In this document: piece by piece, positions 36,113 to 44,271 of the stretch
How positions within the stretch are numbered: the stretch's first letter is position 1
Layout of the letters: each line of letters opens with the position of its first letter
Assembly: GCA_037440105.1 (NCBI GenBank)
Contig: JBBIUS010000001.1
Span: 1 to 64,000 of the forward strand
Length of the DNA: 64,000 nt
Source: JBBIUS01 sp037440105
GTDB lineage: Bacteria > Patescibacteriota > Patescibacteriia > XYB2-FULL-38-15
Direction: 5' to 3'
Made by a program: the position numbers and the translations under genes
The notes under the pieces: model-generated
Told to the model about the DNA's origin: nothing
The model's input: only the letters and a program-made list of their open reading frames with translations
Databases searched by the model: none

Positions 36113-36295
36113 TGGACAATGCTGGATTTGAACCAGCGACCCCTGCAATGCCCATGCCCCGCACCTTTTATCATGGACGCGGTCCGATTCGAACGGACGA
36201 CCTTTCGGATGTGAACCGAATGCTCTAACCAACTGAGCTACGCGTCCTAATAAAAGGTGCGGAGTAAAAGTGCTCTTCCGCTGAGCTAATCGTCC
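36113..36295 (-). tRNA. tRNA-like gene interrupted in the anticodon region by a second tRNA
   Basis: On the minus strand the 5' part (from 36295) has acceptor GGACGAT, then TA and a D arm GCTC-AGCGGAA-GAGC. The 3' part (to 36113) has T arm GCTGG-TTCAAAT-CCAGC and acceptor ATTGTCC pairing fully with the 5' acceptor (one G-T). Between them the anticodon region is replaced by about 110 nt holding a complete tRNA-Val flanked by a 13-bp inverted repeat (36159-36171 and 36250-36262). No unambiguous anticodon stem-loop can be built from the two halves, so identity is not assigned. Either an intron-like interruption or a dead gene. Confidence 0.6.
36174..36247 (-). tRNA. tRNA-Val (CAC)
   Basis: Full cloverleaf on the minus strand: acceptor GGACGCG/CGCGTCC, D arm GCTC...GAGC with GTTGGTT loop, anticodon stem TTCGG/CCGAA with loop TTCACAT (CAC, reads GUG), T arm GTCCG-TTCGAAT-CGGAC, discriminator A. 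CCA not encoded. It is nested within the tRNA-like gene at 36113-36295. Confidence 0.93.
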
Positions 36296-36718
36296 AATTG
36301 TAATATAAACAACGCGGCTAAAACAATTTTTATTATAATTTATTATAACATAAAAAAATTATAAAATGCAACCTTTTATTCTAAAATAATCCGAGACACA
36401 AAATAGGGCGTCAAAAACAGAAAAACTAAAGAACCAAAAATCAAAAATAGAAAACTTGGATTACGCTCACCCTTTATGACTTTAAAACAATTTTGCGGAC
36501 ATATTTTATTTTAAAATAATGCGCCCTTATTTTTGAGTAATTTTTATTTTTGTTGTACAATTAAAAAATTAATGGATGATAATTGAATCAAAACCAAAAA
36601 TCAAAAAATCGTTTGGTATTAAATATTAAAATTTTAATATCTGCCCATTTCGCATTTTCGTAATTTCGTAGGATTATTAATAATCTCATAAAACTAAACA
36701 GTTAAGGTCTAATCATTA
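36296..36718. other. 423-base AT-rich gap before the LCP gene
   Basis: No convincing gene. A promoter-like pair reading toward the LCP gene is visible at about 36556-36586 (TTGTAC, then GATAAT about 19 nt on), weakly supported. A short inverted pair (AGGGCG near 36403, GCGCCCT near 36521) may form a hairpin. The gap separates leftward-reading from rightward-reading genes. Confidence 0.4.
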
Positions 36719-38167
36719 ATGAAAATCAATCTTTTAGAGGAAAAAGAAAAGATAGAAAAACCAAGAAGAAAATTTTACGGCAGCGGATTTATTGCCGTGT
36801 TTTCTATTTTAACTCTTTTATTTTTCTATAATTTAATTTTTGCAAAAAGCTTTTTCAAAATTGGTGTCCCAACCTCAGGAGAAGAACTTACGCAATGGGT
36901 TGAGAAAAAAATAAATTTTTTTGGGAAAATCGGCCTCCTGATAAGAAGTTCTGACAAAGAAATCAGGGGCGAAAAAGAAGGACGCATAAATATTCTGCTT
37001 TTAGGAATGGGCGGCGTTGGGCATGAGGGTACTTACTTAACTGACACCATCATTTTAGTCAGCGTCAAACCAAAAGAAAAAATAGCCATGCTTTCTATCC
37101 CCCGCGACATGGTTGTCCCTATCCCGGGCTATGGCTGGCGAAAAATTAATAATGCAAACGTTTTTGGAGAGCTGGCAAACCGCGGCAGCGGCGGAGAATT
37201 TACTAAAAATATCATTAGCCAAGTTTTTGAGATTCCCATACATTATTATGTCAGAGTTGATTTTGACGGATTTAAAAAACTCATCGATGATTTAGGAGGC
37301 GTAGGAATTTATGTCGAAAGAAGTTTTACTGATTATAGTTATCCAACTTCTGATTTTAAATATCAGACTGTTTCATTTCAAAAAGGCTGGCAAATTATGG
37401 ACGGGGAAACTGCCTTAAAATTTGTCCGCTCAAGACACGGAACCAACGGCGAAAGTTCTGATTTCGCGAGAAGCAAAAGGCAGCAAAAAGTTATCTTGGC
37501 TTTAAAAGAAAAAATTTTGTCTTTAAGCACCTTAGCAAACCCGCAAAAAATTTACAAAATATATTCAGGATACCAAGAAAATGTAAAAACCGATTTTGAA
37601 ATCTGGGAAGCGCTTCGCTTTGCCAAAATCATTAAAGATATTGAAAACAAAGAAATCATTAATCAGGTCTTAGATGACAGTCCTAACTCCCCTCTCTACG
37701 CAACCAATATTGACGGCGCTTATGTCCTTGTCACGCGAACTGGGGATTTTAGCGAACTTCAGTCTCTTGCCCAAAATATTTTTGAACTTAAAAACCAAAC
37801 CGCTCTGCCTGAAGCAAAACCCCTTATAAGAGTAGAAATTCAAAACGGAACAAAGAAAAATGGTCTTGCGGCAAATACTGCTAAAGAACTTGAAAAAATA
37901 GGTTATGAAGTTGTTAAAATCGGCAACGCCCAAAAACAAAACTATCAAAAAACTCTAATCTACGACTTAACAAAAGGTCAGCGCCTTGACGAACTTACTT
38001 TTTTGAAGGAAAAGCTTGGTGCTGATATCTCAGTAAGTATTCCAACTTGGCTTTTAAGTTCATTCACCCCTTCTGAAATAACTATTTTAGATAAAACAAA
38101 TTTTATAGATTCAAAAACTAAAATTGATTTTCTCATTATTCTTGGAGAAAATGCCAATTATTTCTAA
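36719..38167 (+). CDS. LytR-CpsA-Psr (LCP) family cell-wall glycopolymer transferase
   Basis: 482 residues. N-terminal TM (FIAVFSILTLLFFYNLIFA), LCP domain with RINILLLGMGGVGHEGTYLTD, the Arg/Asp motif MLSIPRDMVVPIPGYGWRKI, and DGETALKFVRSRHG followed by RSKRQQ, all typical of the pyrophosphate-lipid-binding fold. C-terminal LytR_C-type domain (VEIQNGTKKNGLAANTAKEL) at about 370-480. LCP enzymes transfer undecaprenyl-linked glycopolymers to peptidoglycan outside the membrane. Its last 17 nt overlap the start of der. Confidence 0.93.
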   Translation: MKINLLEEKEKIEKPRRKFYGSGFIAVFSILTLLFFYNLIFAKSFFKIGVPTSGEELTQWVEKKINFFGKIGLLIRSSDKEIRGEKEGRINILLLGMGGVGHEGTYLTDTIILVSVKPKEKIAMLSIPRDMVVPIPGYGWRKINNANVFGELANRGSGGEFTKNIISQVFEIPIHYYVRVDFDGFKKLIDDLGGVGIYVERSFTDYSYPTSDFKYQTVSFQKGWQIMDGETALKFVRSRHGTNGESSDFARSKRQQKVILALKEKILSLSTLANPQKIYKIYSGYQENVKTDFEIWEALRFAKIIKDIENKEIINQVLDDSPNSPLYATNIDGAYVLVTRTGDFSELQSLAQNIFELKNQTALPEAKPLIRVEIQNGTKKNGLAANTAKELEKIGYEVVKIGNAQKQNYQKTLIYDLTKGQRLDELTFLKEKLGADISVSIPTWLLSSFTPSEITILDKTNFIDSKTKIDFLIILGENANYF

Positions 38168-39518
38168 AAAAACACCTTCTATTGCGATTGTCGGCAGAGC
38201 TAATGTAGGAAAATCTACCCTTTTTAACTGTTTGATTGAAAAACCAAAAGCTTTGGTTTCCCCTATAGCTGGGACAACAAGGGATAGAAATTATGGCCAC
38301 GCCATCTGGCGCGGCCAAGATTTAATTTTGGTTGACACCGGCGGCTTAGAAGACATCGCTATTGGAAAAATTATAGCCAGAGAAGTTAAAAAGCAAGTTG
38401 ATATTGCTGTAGCAAAAGCGGATTTAATATTCTTTTTAGTTGATTTAAAAGCCGGGCTTCTCCCAGACGATATAAAAATTTCTAAATTTTTAAAAAAATT
38501 GAAAAAACCAGTAATTTTAGTCGGCAATAAAGCAGACAACGCCGTCCTCCAAATAAAGGCAGAAGAGAAACAATGGCTTAGACTGAATTTTGGAAAACCG
38601 TTGCCGGTTTCGGCAGTAACCGGAGCCGGCGCAGGAGACCTCCTTGACCAAGCCACGGCTATTTTAAAAACGATTGAGATAAAAAAAACACCGCCTACCA
38701 TCTCACGCCCGCCAATAAAAGTTGCGATTATCGGCAAACCAAATGTTGGCAAGTCTTCTTTACTAAATTCGCTTTTGGGCGAAGAAAGAGTTTTGGTTAG
38801 CGAAATTCCTTTTACCACCCGCGAACCGCAAGACACATTGTTTATATATAAAGATCAGCCGCTTCTTTTAATTGACACAGTCGGCATCAGAAAAAAAGCC
38901 AAGATAAAACCGGGTTTAGAAAAAATGGGTGTTAAAAGAAGCATCGCAGCTATTGAACGTTCAGACATTGTTCTTTTTGTTACCGAAACGCAAGAACCGC
39001 TCACAGCCCAAGATAAACATTTGGCTGAATTAATTTTAAAAACAAATGCCAGTTTGATTATCCTGGCTAATAAATGGGATCTTGTTTCGCAAAAAGAATC
39101 TGCCACCATAAACAGATTCACATTGTACTATCGCCGTTTTTTCCCATTTCTTGACTGGGCGCCGATTTTATTCATTTCAGCCAAAACCGGAGAAAAAGTA
39201 AAAAAAATTTTAGATTTAATTTTAGAAATAAATAAAGAACGAAATAAACTTTTAAAGCCAGAAGAATTAGAAAAATTTTTAAAAATAACTCTTGTCAAAC
39301 ACTGGGCTATTGTTCACCGCAAAAAGAAAATCAGCGAAAGACCAAAAATTATTGATTTAACACAAACTGCGACTGCTCCGCCAAAATTCCAATTAATCAC
39401 CACATCTAAAGAAGCCATTCCAGATGCTTTTATAAAATTTATTGAAAAAAGATTGCGCGAACAGTTTGACTTTCTCGGCACGCCGATTAAGGTCGAAGTA
39501 AGACAGATTAAAAAATAG
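38151..39518 (+). CDS. der: ribosome-assembly GTPase Der (EngA)
   Basis: Double-GTPase for 50S maturation. Start ATG 38151 follows TTGGAGAAA; an upstream ATG at 38124 lies deeper within the LCP frame and lacks a good site. First G domain: GRANVGKST, DTGGLED, GNKAD. Second: GKPNVGKSS, DTVGIRKKAKI, NKWDLV. C-terminal KH-like domain follows. About 455 residues, normal. Overlap with the LCP gene suggests translational coupling. Confidence 0.95.
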   Translation: MPIISKKTPSIAIVGRANVGKSTLFNCLIEKPKALVSPIAGTTRDRNYGHAIWRGQDLILVDTGGLEDIAIGKIIAREVKKQVDIAVAKADLIFFLVDLKAGLLPDDIKISKFLKKLKKPVILVGNKADNAVLQIKAEEKQWLRLNFGKPLPVSAVTGAGAGDLLDQATAILKTIEIKKTPPTISRPPIKVAIIGKPNVGKSSLLNSLLGEERVLVSEIPFTTREPQDTLFIYKDQPLLLIDTVGIRKKAKIKPGLEKMGVKRSIAAIERSDIVLFVTETQEPLTAQDKHLAELILKTNASLIILANKWDLVSQKESATINRFTLYYRRFFPFLDWAPILFISAKTGEKVKKILDLILEINKERNKLLKPEELEKFLKITLVKHWAIVHRKKKISERPKIIDLTQTATAPPKFQLITTSKEAIPDAFIKFIEKRLREQFDFLGTPIKVEVRQIKK

Positions 39519-39608
39519 GGTTGAGCAAGGTTTAGCAGGGTTCGGCAGGGGTTAAATCCCTTGCTATACTATGCTAATCCCTGCTACACCCTGCTATACC
39601 ATACAAAC
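39519..39608. repeat. iterated 10-nt GCAAGGTTTA hairpin spacer
   Basis: Units like TTGAGCAAGG, TTTAGCAGGG, TTCGGCAGGG run forward and face CCTTGCTATACTATGC, CCCTGCTACACCCTGC, between der and pth. The same unit type forms the insert in topA at 42336-42432. Confidence 0.8.
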
Positions 39609-40184
39609 ATGCGACTCATCGCCGGTCTCGGAAATCCAGGAAAAAAATATGAAAAAACGCGACATAATGCCGGTTTTTTAACTATTAACTATTTACAATT
39701 AACAATTAACAATTTTTCTGATTGGAAGTTTAATAAAAAATTCAATGCTGAAATAGCAGAAGGAACAATAAATGATGAAAAAATTATTCTAGCAAAACCG
39801 CAAACATTTATGAACGATTCGGGCCAGGCTGTTAAAAAAATAATCGGAAATCGGAAATTGGAAATTGGAAATTTAATTGTCATTCACGACGACATCGACC
39901 TTCCGCTCGGGAAAATCAGAATAAAAAAAGACGGCTCTTCCGGCGGCCATCAAGGCGTGCAGTCTATTATCACCGCGCTTGGCACACAAAATTTTGTTCG
40001 TTTGAAAATCGGTGTTGGACCGAAAACACGGCCGCCGCATTTTGACGCGGCAAAGTACGTTTTGCAAAAATTTACCAAAAGCGAAGAAAAAATTCTAGCC
40101 GAGACAATAAAAAAAGCAACCGATGCGGTTGCCGTGATCCTGGAAGAAAGTGTGGAAAAAGCGATGAACCAGTTCAATCGATAG
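39609..40184 (+). CDS. pth: peptidyl-tRNA hydrolase
   Basis: Releases tRNA from prematurely dropped peptidyl-tRNA. Start ATG 39609 (MRLIAGLGNPGKKYEKTRHN), because the in-frame codons upstream lie in the iterated repeat. Motifs: GLGNPG, TRHNAGF with the catalytic His, KPQTFMNDSG, IHDDIDLPLGKIRIKKDGSS, GGHQGVQSI. Residues 25-36 (TINYLQLTINNF) and 78-89 (IIGNRKLEIGNL) are encoded by iterated AATTAAC and GGAAATT units but do not change the usual length. Probably active. Confidence 0.95.
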   Translation: MRLIAGLGNPGKKYEKTRHNAGFLTINYLQLTINNFSDWKFNKKFNAEIAEGTINDEKIILAKPQTFMNDSGQAVKKIIGNRKLEIGNLIVIHDDIDLPLGKIRIKKDGSSGGHQGVQSIITALGTQNFVRLKIGVGPKTRPPHFDAAKYVLQKFTKSEEKILAETIKKATDAVAVILEESVEKAMNQFNR

Positions 40185-40269
40185 AGTTTCTCAGTTTCTC
40201 AATTTTTCAGTTTATTGGTTTTTAAGTTTGTATTTTTGGTTTTTGGTTTTTAATTTTTGGTTTATGCCC

Positions 40270-40385
40270 ATATCACTGCCCGCCAGCGTAAAGTCCGTTC
40301 CGAAAACGGAAAAAACTTTAACTTGTGGTTACTTACTAGGTCAGGAGGGGTGACCATCGTTTTCACCGCTGGCGAGCAGAGGCAC
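40270..40385. ncRNA. candidate structured RNA, unassigned
   Basis: In the 397-base gap between pth and dprA a closing stem CGCCAGCG (40281-40288) pairs perfectly with CGCTGGCG (40367-40374). Inside are two hairpins: AAAGT...ACTTT enclosing CCGTT/AACGG, and GGTCA-GGAGGGG-TGACC (40339-40355) with a G-rich, Shine-Dalgarno-like loop. GC content is well above the surrounding spacer. No open frame of note and no family recognised; SRP, 6S and common riboswitch motifs were considered and not matched. Strand uncertain; a plus-strand RNA upstream of dprA is plausible. Confidence 0.5.
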
Positions 40386-40581
40386 GAACACAATCGTTGT
40401 TTTCTTAATACTACATCTTAACAAATTTAATTATCATCGTCAAGAATAATTTTCTCGGATGCCCGACTCCTAACTTCTTTTGACATTTAATCTATTAGAA
40501 ATAGAAATTTGACATCAGGTGTTGTATTGCTTTATTCGCACCTTAATTTATTTCTTTTATCTTGATAACTTCTCTAAAAGT

Positions 40582-41682
40582 ATGGCAACTCAAAATGGTT
40601 TAAAATATTGGATAGCTTTTTCTCGGTTTCCTAAAATTGGCTCAGTAAGGCTTTTAAAACTTTTAAATTATTTCTCTTCAATGGAAGAAGCCTGGCAGGC
40701 TTCTTCCATTGATTTAATTAAAGCTGGTCTGGAAGAAAACGTAATCCAGGAATTTTTTATCAAAAAGCAAGAAATTAATCCGGACCGAGAGTTAGAAGAA
40801 TTAAAAAAAGAAAACATTAAAGTTGTCACAATAAAAGATGAAAACTACCCCTCCCTACTCAAAGAAATTTGGAATCCGCCAGCCCTTCTTTATTATAAAG
40901 GGACTTTAGAAAAAGAAGAAAAATTTTCCATTGCCATAGTTGGGACTCGAAAAATTACAAATTACGGCAAGCAAGTTACAGAAGACCTAGTGCGAGAACT
41001 CGCTTTAAATGGAATTACAATTGTAAGCGGTATGGCTTTGGGTATTGATACAGTCGCCCATCAAACAGCTCTTGCCTCTGGTGCAAAAACAATCGCTGTT
41101 TTGGGCTCTGGTATTGATACAGCAAGTATTTACCCTTCTCAAAATCGATATTTAGCTTCAAAAATCGCTGAAAATGGAGGAGCTATTATTTCAGAATATC
41201 CAATTGGCACTCTTGCCATGCCTCAATATTTCCCTCACCGCAACAGAATCATTTCTGGGCTTTCACTTGGGACTTTAGTCGTTGAAGCAGCAGAAGAATC
41301 AGGCGCTTTAATTACCGCTAAATACGCCCTTGACCAAAACCGCGAAGTTTTTGCCGTTCCAGGCAGCATCTATAGCCCTGCCTCAATTGGTCCAAATAAT
41401 TTAATAAAAATGGGAGCCAAACCGGTGACAAAAGCGACTGATATTTTAGAAACTTTAAATCTTACTCAAGTAACAAATTTTATTCAATCTCAAAAAATTG
41501 TTCCAGAAAGCCAAGAAGAAGCAAAACTTCTACAATTTCTTTCTTTTGAGCCTGTCCATATTGACAAACTCATTGCCCTTTCAGGACTTGACGTCCAAAA
41601 AACAAATAGTACACTTACGATTATGGAAATGAAAGGGAAAGTAAAGAATCTTGGAGGGATGAACTATGTGCTAGCGAAGTAA
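40582..41682 (+). CDS. dprA: DNA-processing protein DprA/Smf
   Basis: Loads RecA onto incoming single-stranded DNA during natural transformation. Start ATG 40582 (MATQNGLKYWIAFSRFPKIG). N-terminal SAM-like helical part (HhH), Rossmann-like core IAIVGTRKITNYGKQVT, GMALGIDTVAHQTAL, AVLGSGID, SEYPIGT, FPHRNRIISGLS, and GALITAKYALDQNREVFAVPG. C-terminal winged-helix-like DML1 domain is visible near 310-366. About 366 residues, complete. Suggests DNA uptake ability; no com genes are in the window. Confidence 0.95.
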   Translation: MATQNGLKYWIAFSRFPKIGSVRLLKLLNYFSSMEEAWQASSIDLIKAGLEENVIQEFFIKKQEINPDRELEELKKENIKVVTIKDENYPSLLKEIWNPPALLYYKGTLEKEEKFSIAIVGTRKITNYGKQVTEDLVRELALNGITIVSGMALGIDTVAHQTALASGAKTIAVLGSGIDTASIYPSQNRYLASKIAENGGAIISEYPIGTLAMPQYFPHRNRIISGLSLGTLVVEAAEESGALITAKYALDQNREVFAVPGSIYSPASIGPNNLIKMGAKPVTKATDILETLNLTQVTNFIQSQKIVPESQEEAKLLQFLSFEPVHIDKLIALSGLDVQKTNSTLTIMEMKGKVKNLGGMNYVLAK

Positions 41683-41757
41683 CCAGTAACGGGTAACGAG
41701 TAACGCGTACAATTTTAAAATTACGGGTTACTGGTTACGGGTTACGCGTTACTATAT
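41683..41757. repeat. iterated GTAACNN hairpin spacer between dprA and topA
   Basis: Four heptamers GTAACCA, GTAACGG, GTAACGA, GTAACGC, then an AT loop, then four complementary heptamers (GGGTTAC, TGGTTAC, GGGTTAC, GCGTTAC). The GTAAC core is fixed; the last two positions vary between units. Confidence 0.88.
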
Positions 41758-41759
41758 TT

Positions 41760-44066
41760 ATGAACCTCGTTATCGTCGAATCCCCTACAAAAGCAAAAAC
41801 AATTTCAAAATTTTTAACAAAAGACTTTAAGGTTGAGTCTTCTTTTGGCCATGTCCGTGACCTGCCGGAGTATGAGATGGGGATTGATATTGAACATGAT
41901 TTTAAGCCGCATTATGTCGTCCCGCGCAAAAATCAAAAAATCGTAAACAACCTTAAAAAAGCGTCTCAAAAAGCAAAAAATGTTTATTTTGCCACTGACG
42001 AAGACAGAGAGGGCGAAGCAATTGCCTGGCACCTTGCTCAAATTTTAAAACCAAAAGCAGAGCAAATCAAACGAATCGCCTTTCATGAGATCACGCGCGA
42101 AGCAGTCCTTGAAGCAATAAAAAATCCGCGCTCTATTGATTTAAATTTAGTCAATGCTCAGCAAGCAAGGCGGATTTTGGATCGCTTGGTTGGTTATGAA
42201 CTTTCCCCTTTTCTCTGGCGAAAAGTTGCTAAAGGCCTTTCAGCAGGGCGCGTTCAATCAGTGGCCGTCCGATTGATTGTCGAAAGGGAAAGAGAAATCC
42301 AAAATTTTAAACCGCAGGAATATTGGACTATTGAAGCAAGGTTAAGCAAGGTTAGGCAAGGAATGGCAAGGAGTAGCAATGGTGAAAAAACAACCCTGCT
42401 CAACCCCGCTAAACCCTACTCAACCCCACTAAACTCTGATACATTCATTGCCAAGCTTTATAAAATTGATGGCGCGGTTTTGGATAAATTTGATATTGCC
42501 ACCAAAGAAAAAGCAGAAAGAATTCTCAAGGACCTCGAGGGCCGAAGTTATACAGTAGTTGATGTCCAAAAAAAAGAAAAAAAGAGGACGCCATTGCCTC
42601 CTTTCACAACCTCTACTCTGCAGCAAGAAGCAAACCGTCAATTTGGCTTTTCTGCCAAGCAAACAATGGTAATTGCCCAACAGTTGTATGAAGGAATAAA
42701 TCTCGGTCCAGAAGGTTCAATTGGCTTAATTACTTATATGCGAACTGATTCAGTCAATCTGGCAGAAAAGTTTTTAAACGAAACGCGCAAGTTTATTTCG
42801 GTGTCCTTCGGCGATAAATATTTGCCCGCATCTAGTCGGCGTTTTGCCACAAAATCAAAATTAGCTCAAGAAGCCCATGAAGCAATCCGGCCAACCGATC
42901 CAAATCGAAAACCGGACGATATCAAACAACACTTAGACGATAGTCAATATAAACTTTATAATTTAATTTGGCAGCGGGCTATTGCTTCTCAAATGGCAGA
43001 AGCTTTGCTCATTAGCACAACTGCAGATATTGAAGCAAAAAAAATGGAAATCAGTAATCAAAAATCTAAAATATCCTCCTATATTTTTCGAACCACCGGC
43101 TTAACAATTAAATTCGACGGCTTTTTAAAAGTTTACGGTTCAAGCCAGGAATTAATCCTCCCACCGCTCGAGGTCAATGAACCGTTGGACTTAATCAAAT
43201 TAACTCCTATCCAACACTTTACTCAACCGCCAGCCAGGTATTCTGACGCATCACTAGTTAAGGCGCTTGAAGAACACGGCATTGGCCGCCCGTCAACCTA
43301 CGCACCGACTATTTCAAATATTATTGAACGTGGCTATGTTGAAAGAATCGAAGGCCGCCGCCTGAAGCCAAAAGAAATTGCTTTTTTAGTAAACGATCTT
43401 TTAGTCCAGCACTTCCCGCAGATCGTTGACTATAAATTCACGGCTCGAATGGAGGACGATTTAGACGAAATTGCTCAAAGAAAAAAAGAATGGGTTCCAA
43501 TAATTCGAGAATTTTATATTCCCTTTAAGGAAAATCTTAATAAAAAATATCAAGAAATCAGCAAAAAAGAACTTACTGAAGAAAAAACAGAAGAGATTTG
43601 CGAAAAATGCGGCGCTCCAATGGTTATAAAAACTGGACGCTACGGAAAGTTTTTAGCCTGCAGCGCTTTCCCAAAATGCAAAAATGTCAAACCGCTCGAA
43701 AAACCCACACCATCTGAGGCAGAAACCACTGACGAAAAATGCGAAAAATGCGGCGCTCCAATGGTTATAAAAACTGGACGCTACGGAAAGTTTTTAGCCT
43801 GCTCAAAATATCCGGAATGTAAAAATGTTAAACCGCTTATAAAATCAACCGGGCTAACCTGCCCTCAGTGCGGCAAGGGAGAAATAGTTGAACGCCGTTC
43901 AAAACGCGGCCGCACCTTTTATTCCTGCAGCCGATACCCTAACTGCAAATTTGCCCTTTGGTCGCGCCCAACCGGCGAAAAATGCCCAAAATGCAATAGC
44001 CTTTTGGTCCACGGAAAAAAAGACATGGTTGTTTGTTCAAATAAAGAATGTGATTATAAAGAGTAA
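41760..44066 (+). CDS. topA: DNA topoisomerase I with repeat insert and duplicated zinc finger
   Basis: Relaxes negative supercoils. TOPRIM motifs (VIVESPTKAKTI, TDEDREGEAIAWHL), RIAFHEIT, catalytic Tyr in LITYMRTDS, GRPSTYAPTI. Length of 768 residues is normal. Residues about 193-224 (VRQGMARSSNGEKTTLLNPA) are an insert encoded by iterated 10-nt units of intergenic type. A shorter AT-rich loop (ISNQKSKISS) may be similar. Four C-terminal Cys4 fingers: the first two share CEKCGAPMVIKTGRYGKFLA and arise from an exact 63-bp DNA duplication; then CPQCGKGEIVE and CPKCNSLLVH. The core is intact, so probably functional. Confidence 0.95.
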   Translation: MNLVIVESPTKAKTISKFLTKDFKVESSFGHVRDLPEYEMGIDIEHDFKPHYVVPRKNQKIVNNLKKASQKAKNVYFATDEDREGEAIAWHLAQILKPKAEQIKRIAFHEITREAVLEAIKNPRSIDLNLVNAQQARRILDRLVGYELSPFLWRKVAKGLSAGRVQSVAVRLIVEREREIQNFKPQEYWTIEARLSKVRQGMARSSNGEKTTLLNPAKPYSTPLNSDTFIAKLYKIDGAVLDKFDIATKEKAERILKDLEGRSYTVVDVQKKEKKRTPLPPFTTSTLQQEANRQFGFSAKQTMVIAQQLYEGINLGPEGSIGLITYMRTDSVNLAEKFLNETRKFISVSFGDKYLPASSRRFATKSKLAQEAHEAIRPTDPNRKPDDIKQHLDDSQYKLYNLIWQRAIASQMAEALLISTTADIEAKKMEISNQKSKISSYIFRTTGLTIKFDGFLKVYGSSQELILPPLEVNEPLDLIKLTPIQHFTQPPARYSDASLVKALEEHGIGRPSTYAPTISNIIERGYVERIEGRRLKPKEIAFLVNDLLVQHFPQIVDYKFTARMEDDLDEIAQRKKEWVPIIREFYIPFKENLNKKYQEISKKELTEEKTEEICEKCGAPMVIKTGRYGKFLACSAFPKCKNVKPLEKPTPSEAETTDEKCEKCGAPMVIKTGRYGKFLACSKYPECKNVKPLIKSTGLTCPQCGKGEIVERRSKRGRTFYSCSRYPNCKFALWSRPTGEKCPKCNSLLVHGKKDMVVCSNKECDYKE

Positions 44067-44101
44067 AAACGCTGTACATCACTGTTACATGTTATAAAAT
44101 G

Positions 44102-44134
44102 ACTGCCTCGCATCTTTGCGTAAGGCAGTTTTTA
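44102..44134 (+). terminator. intrinsic terminator after topA
   Basis: Stem ACTGCCT/AGGCAGT enclosing CGCA/TGCG, followed by five T, 35 nt after the topA stop. Confidence 0.8.
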
Positions 44135-44271
44135 AAAATAATCGCATTTTAAAAAGTTGGACAATTATGCTATGGCATTTTGTACACTTTTTATTTTAAC
44201 ATTATTATTCATCGCAATTGATTCTTAAATTCTTTACAAAATACCTTATTTGTTTTACACTTTTTAAGTGT

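Noticed and set aside
36296..36718. Replication origin at the strand switch
   Set aside because: No dnaA, dnaN or DnaA-box cluster seen; the divergent arrangement alone is not enough.
40270..40385. SRP RNA or 6S RNA
   Set aside because: The conserved SRP domain IV loop is not found and the length and fold do not fit 6S.
40339..40425. Short GTG-started frame after GGAGG near 40349
   Set aside because: Ribosome site to start spacing is too short and the product of about 24 residues is featureless; the GGAGG lies in a hairpin loop.
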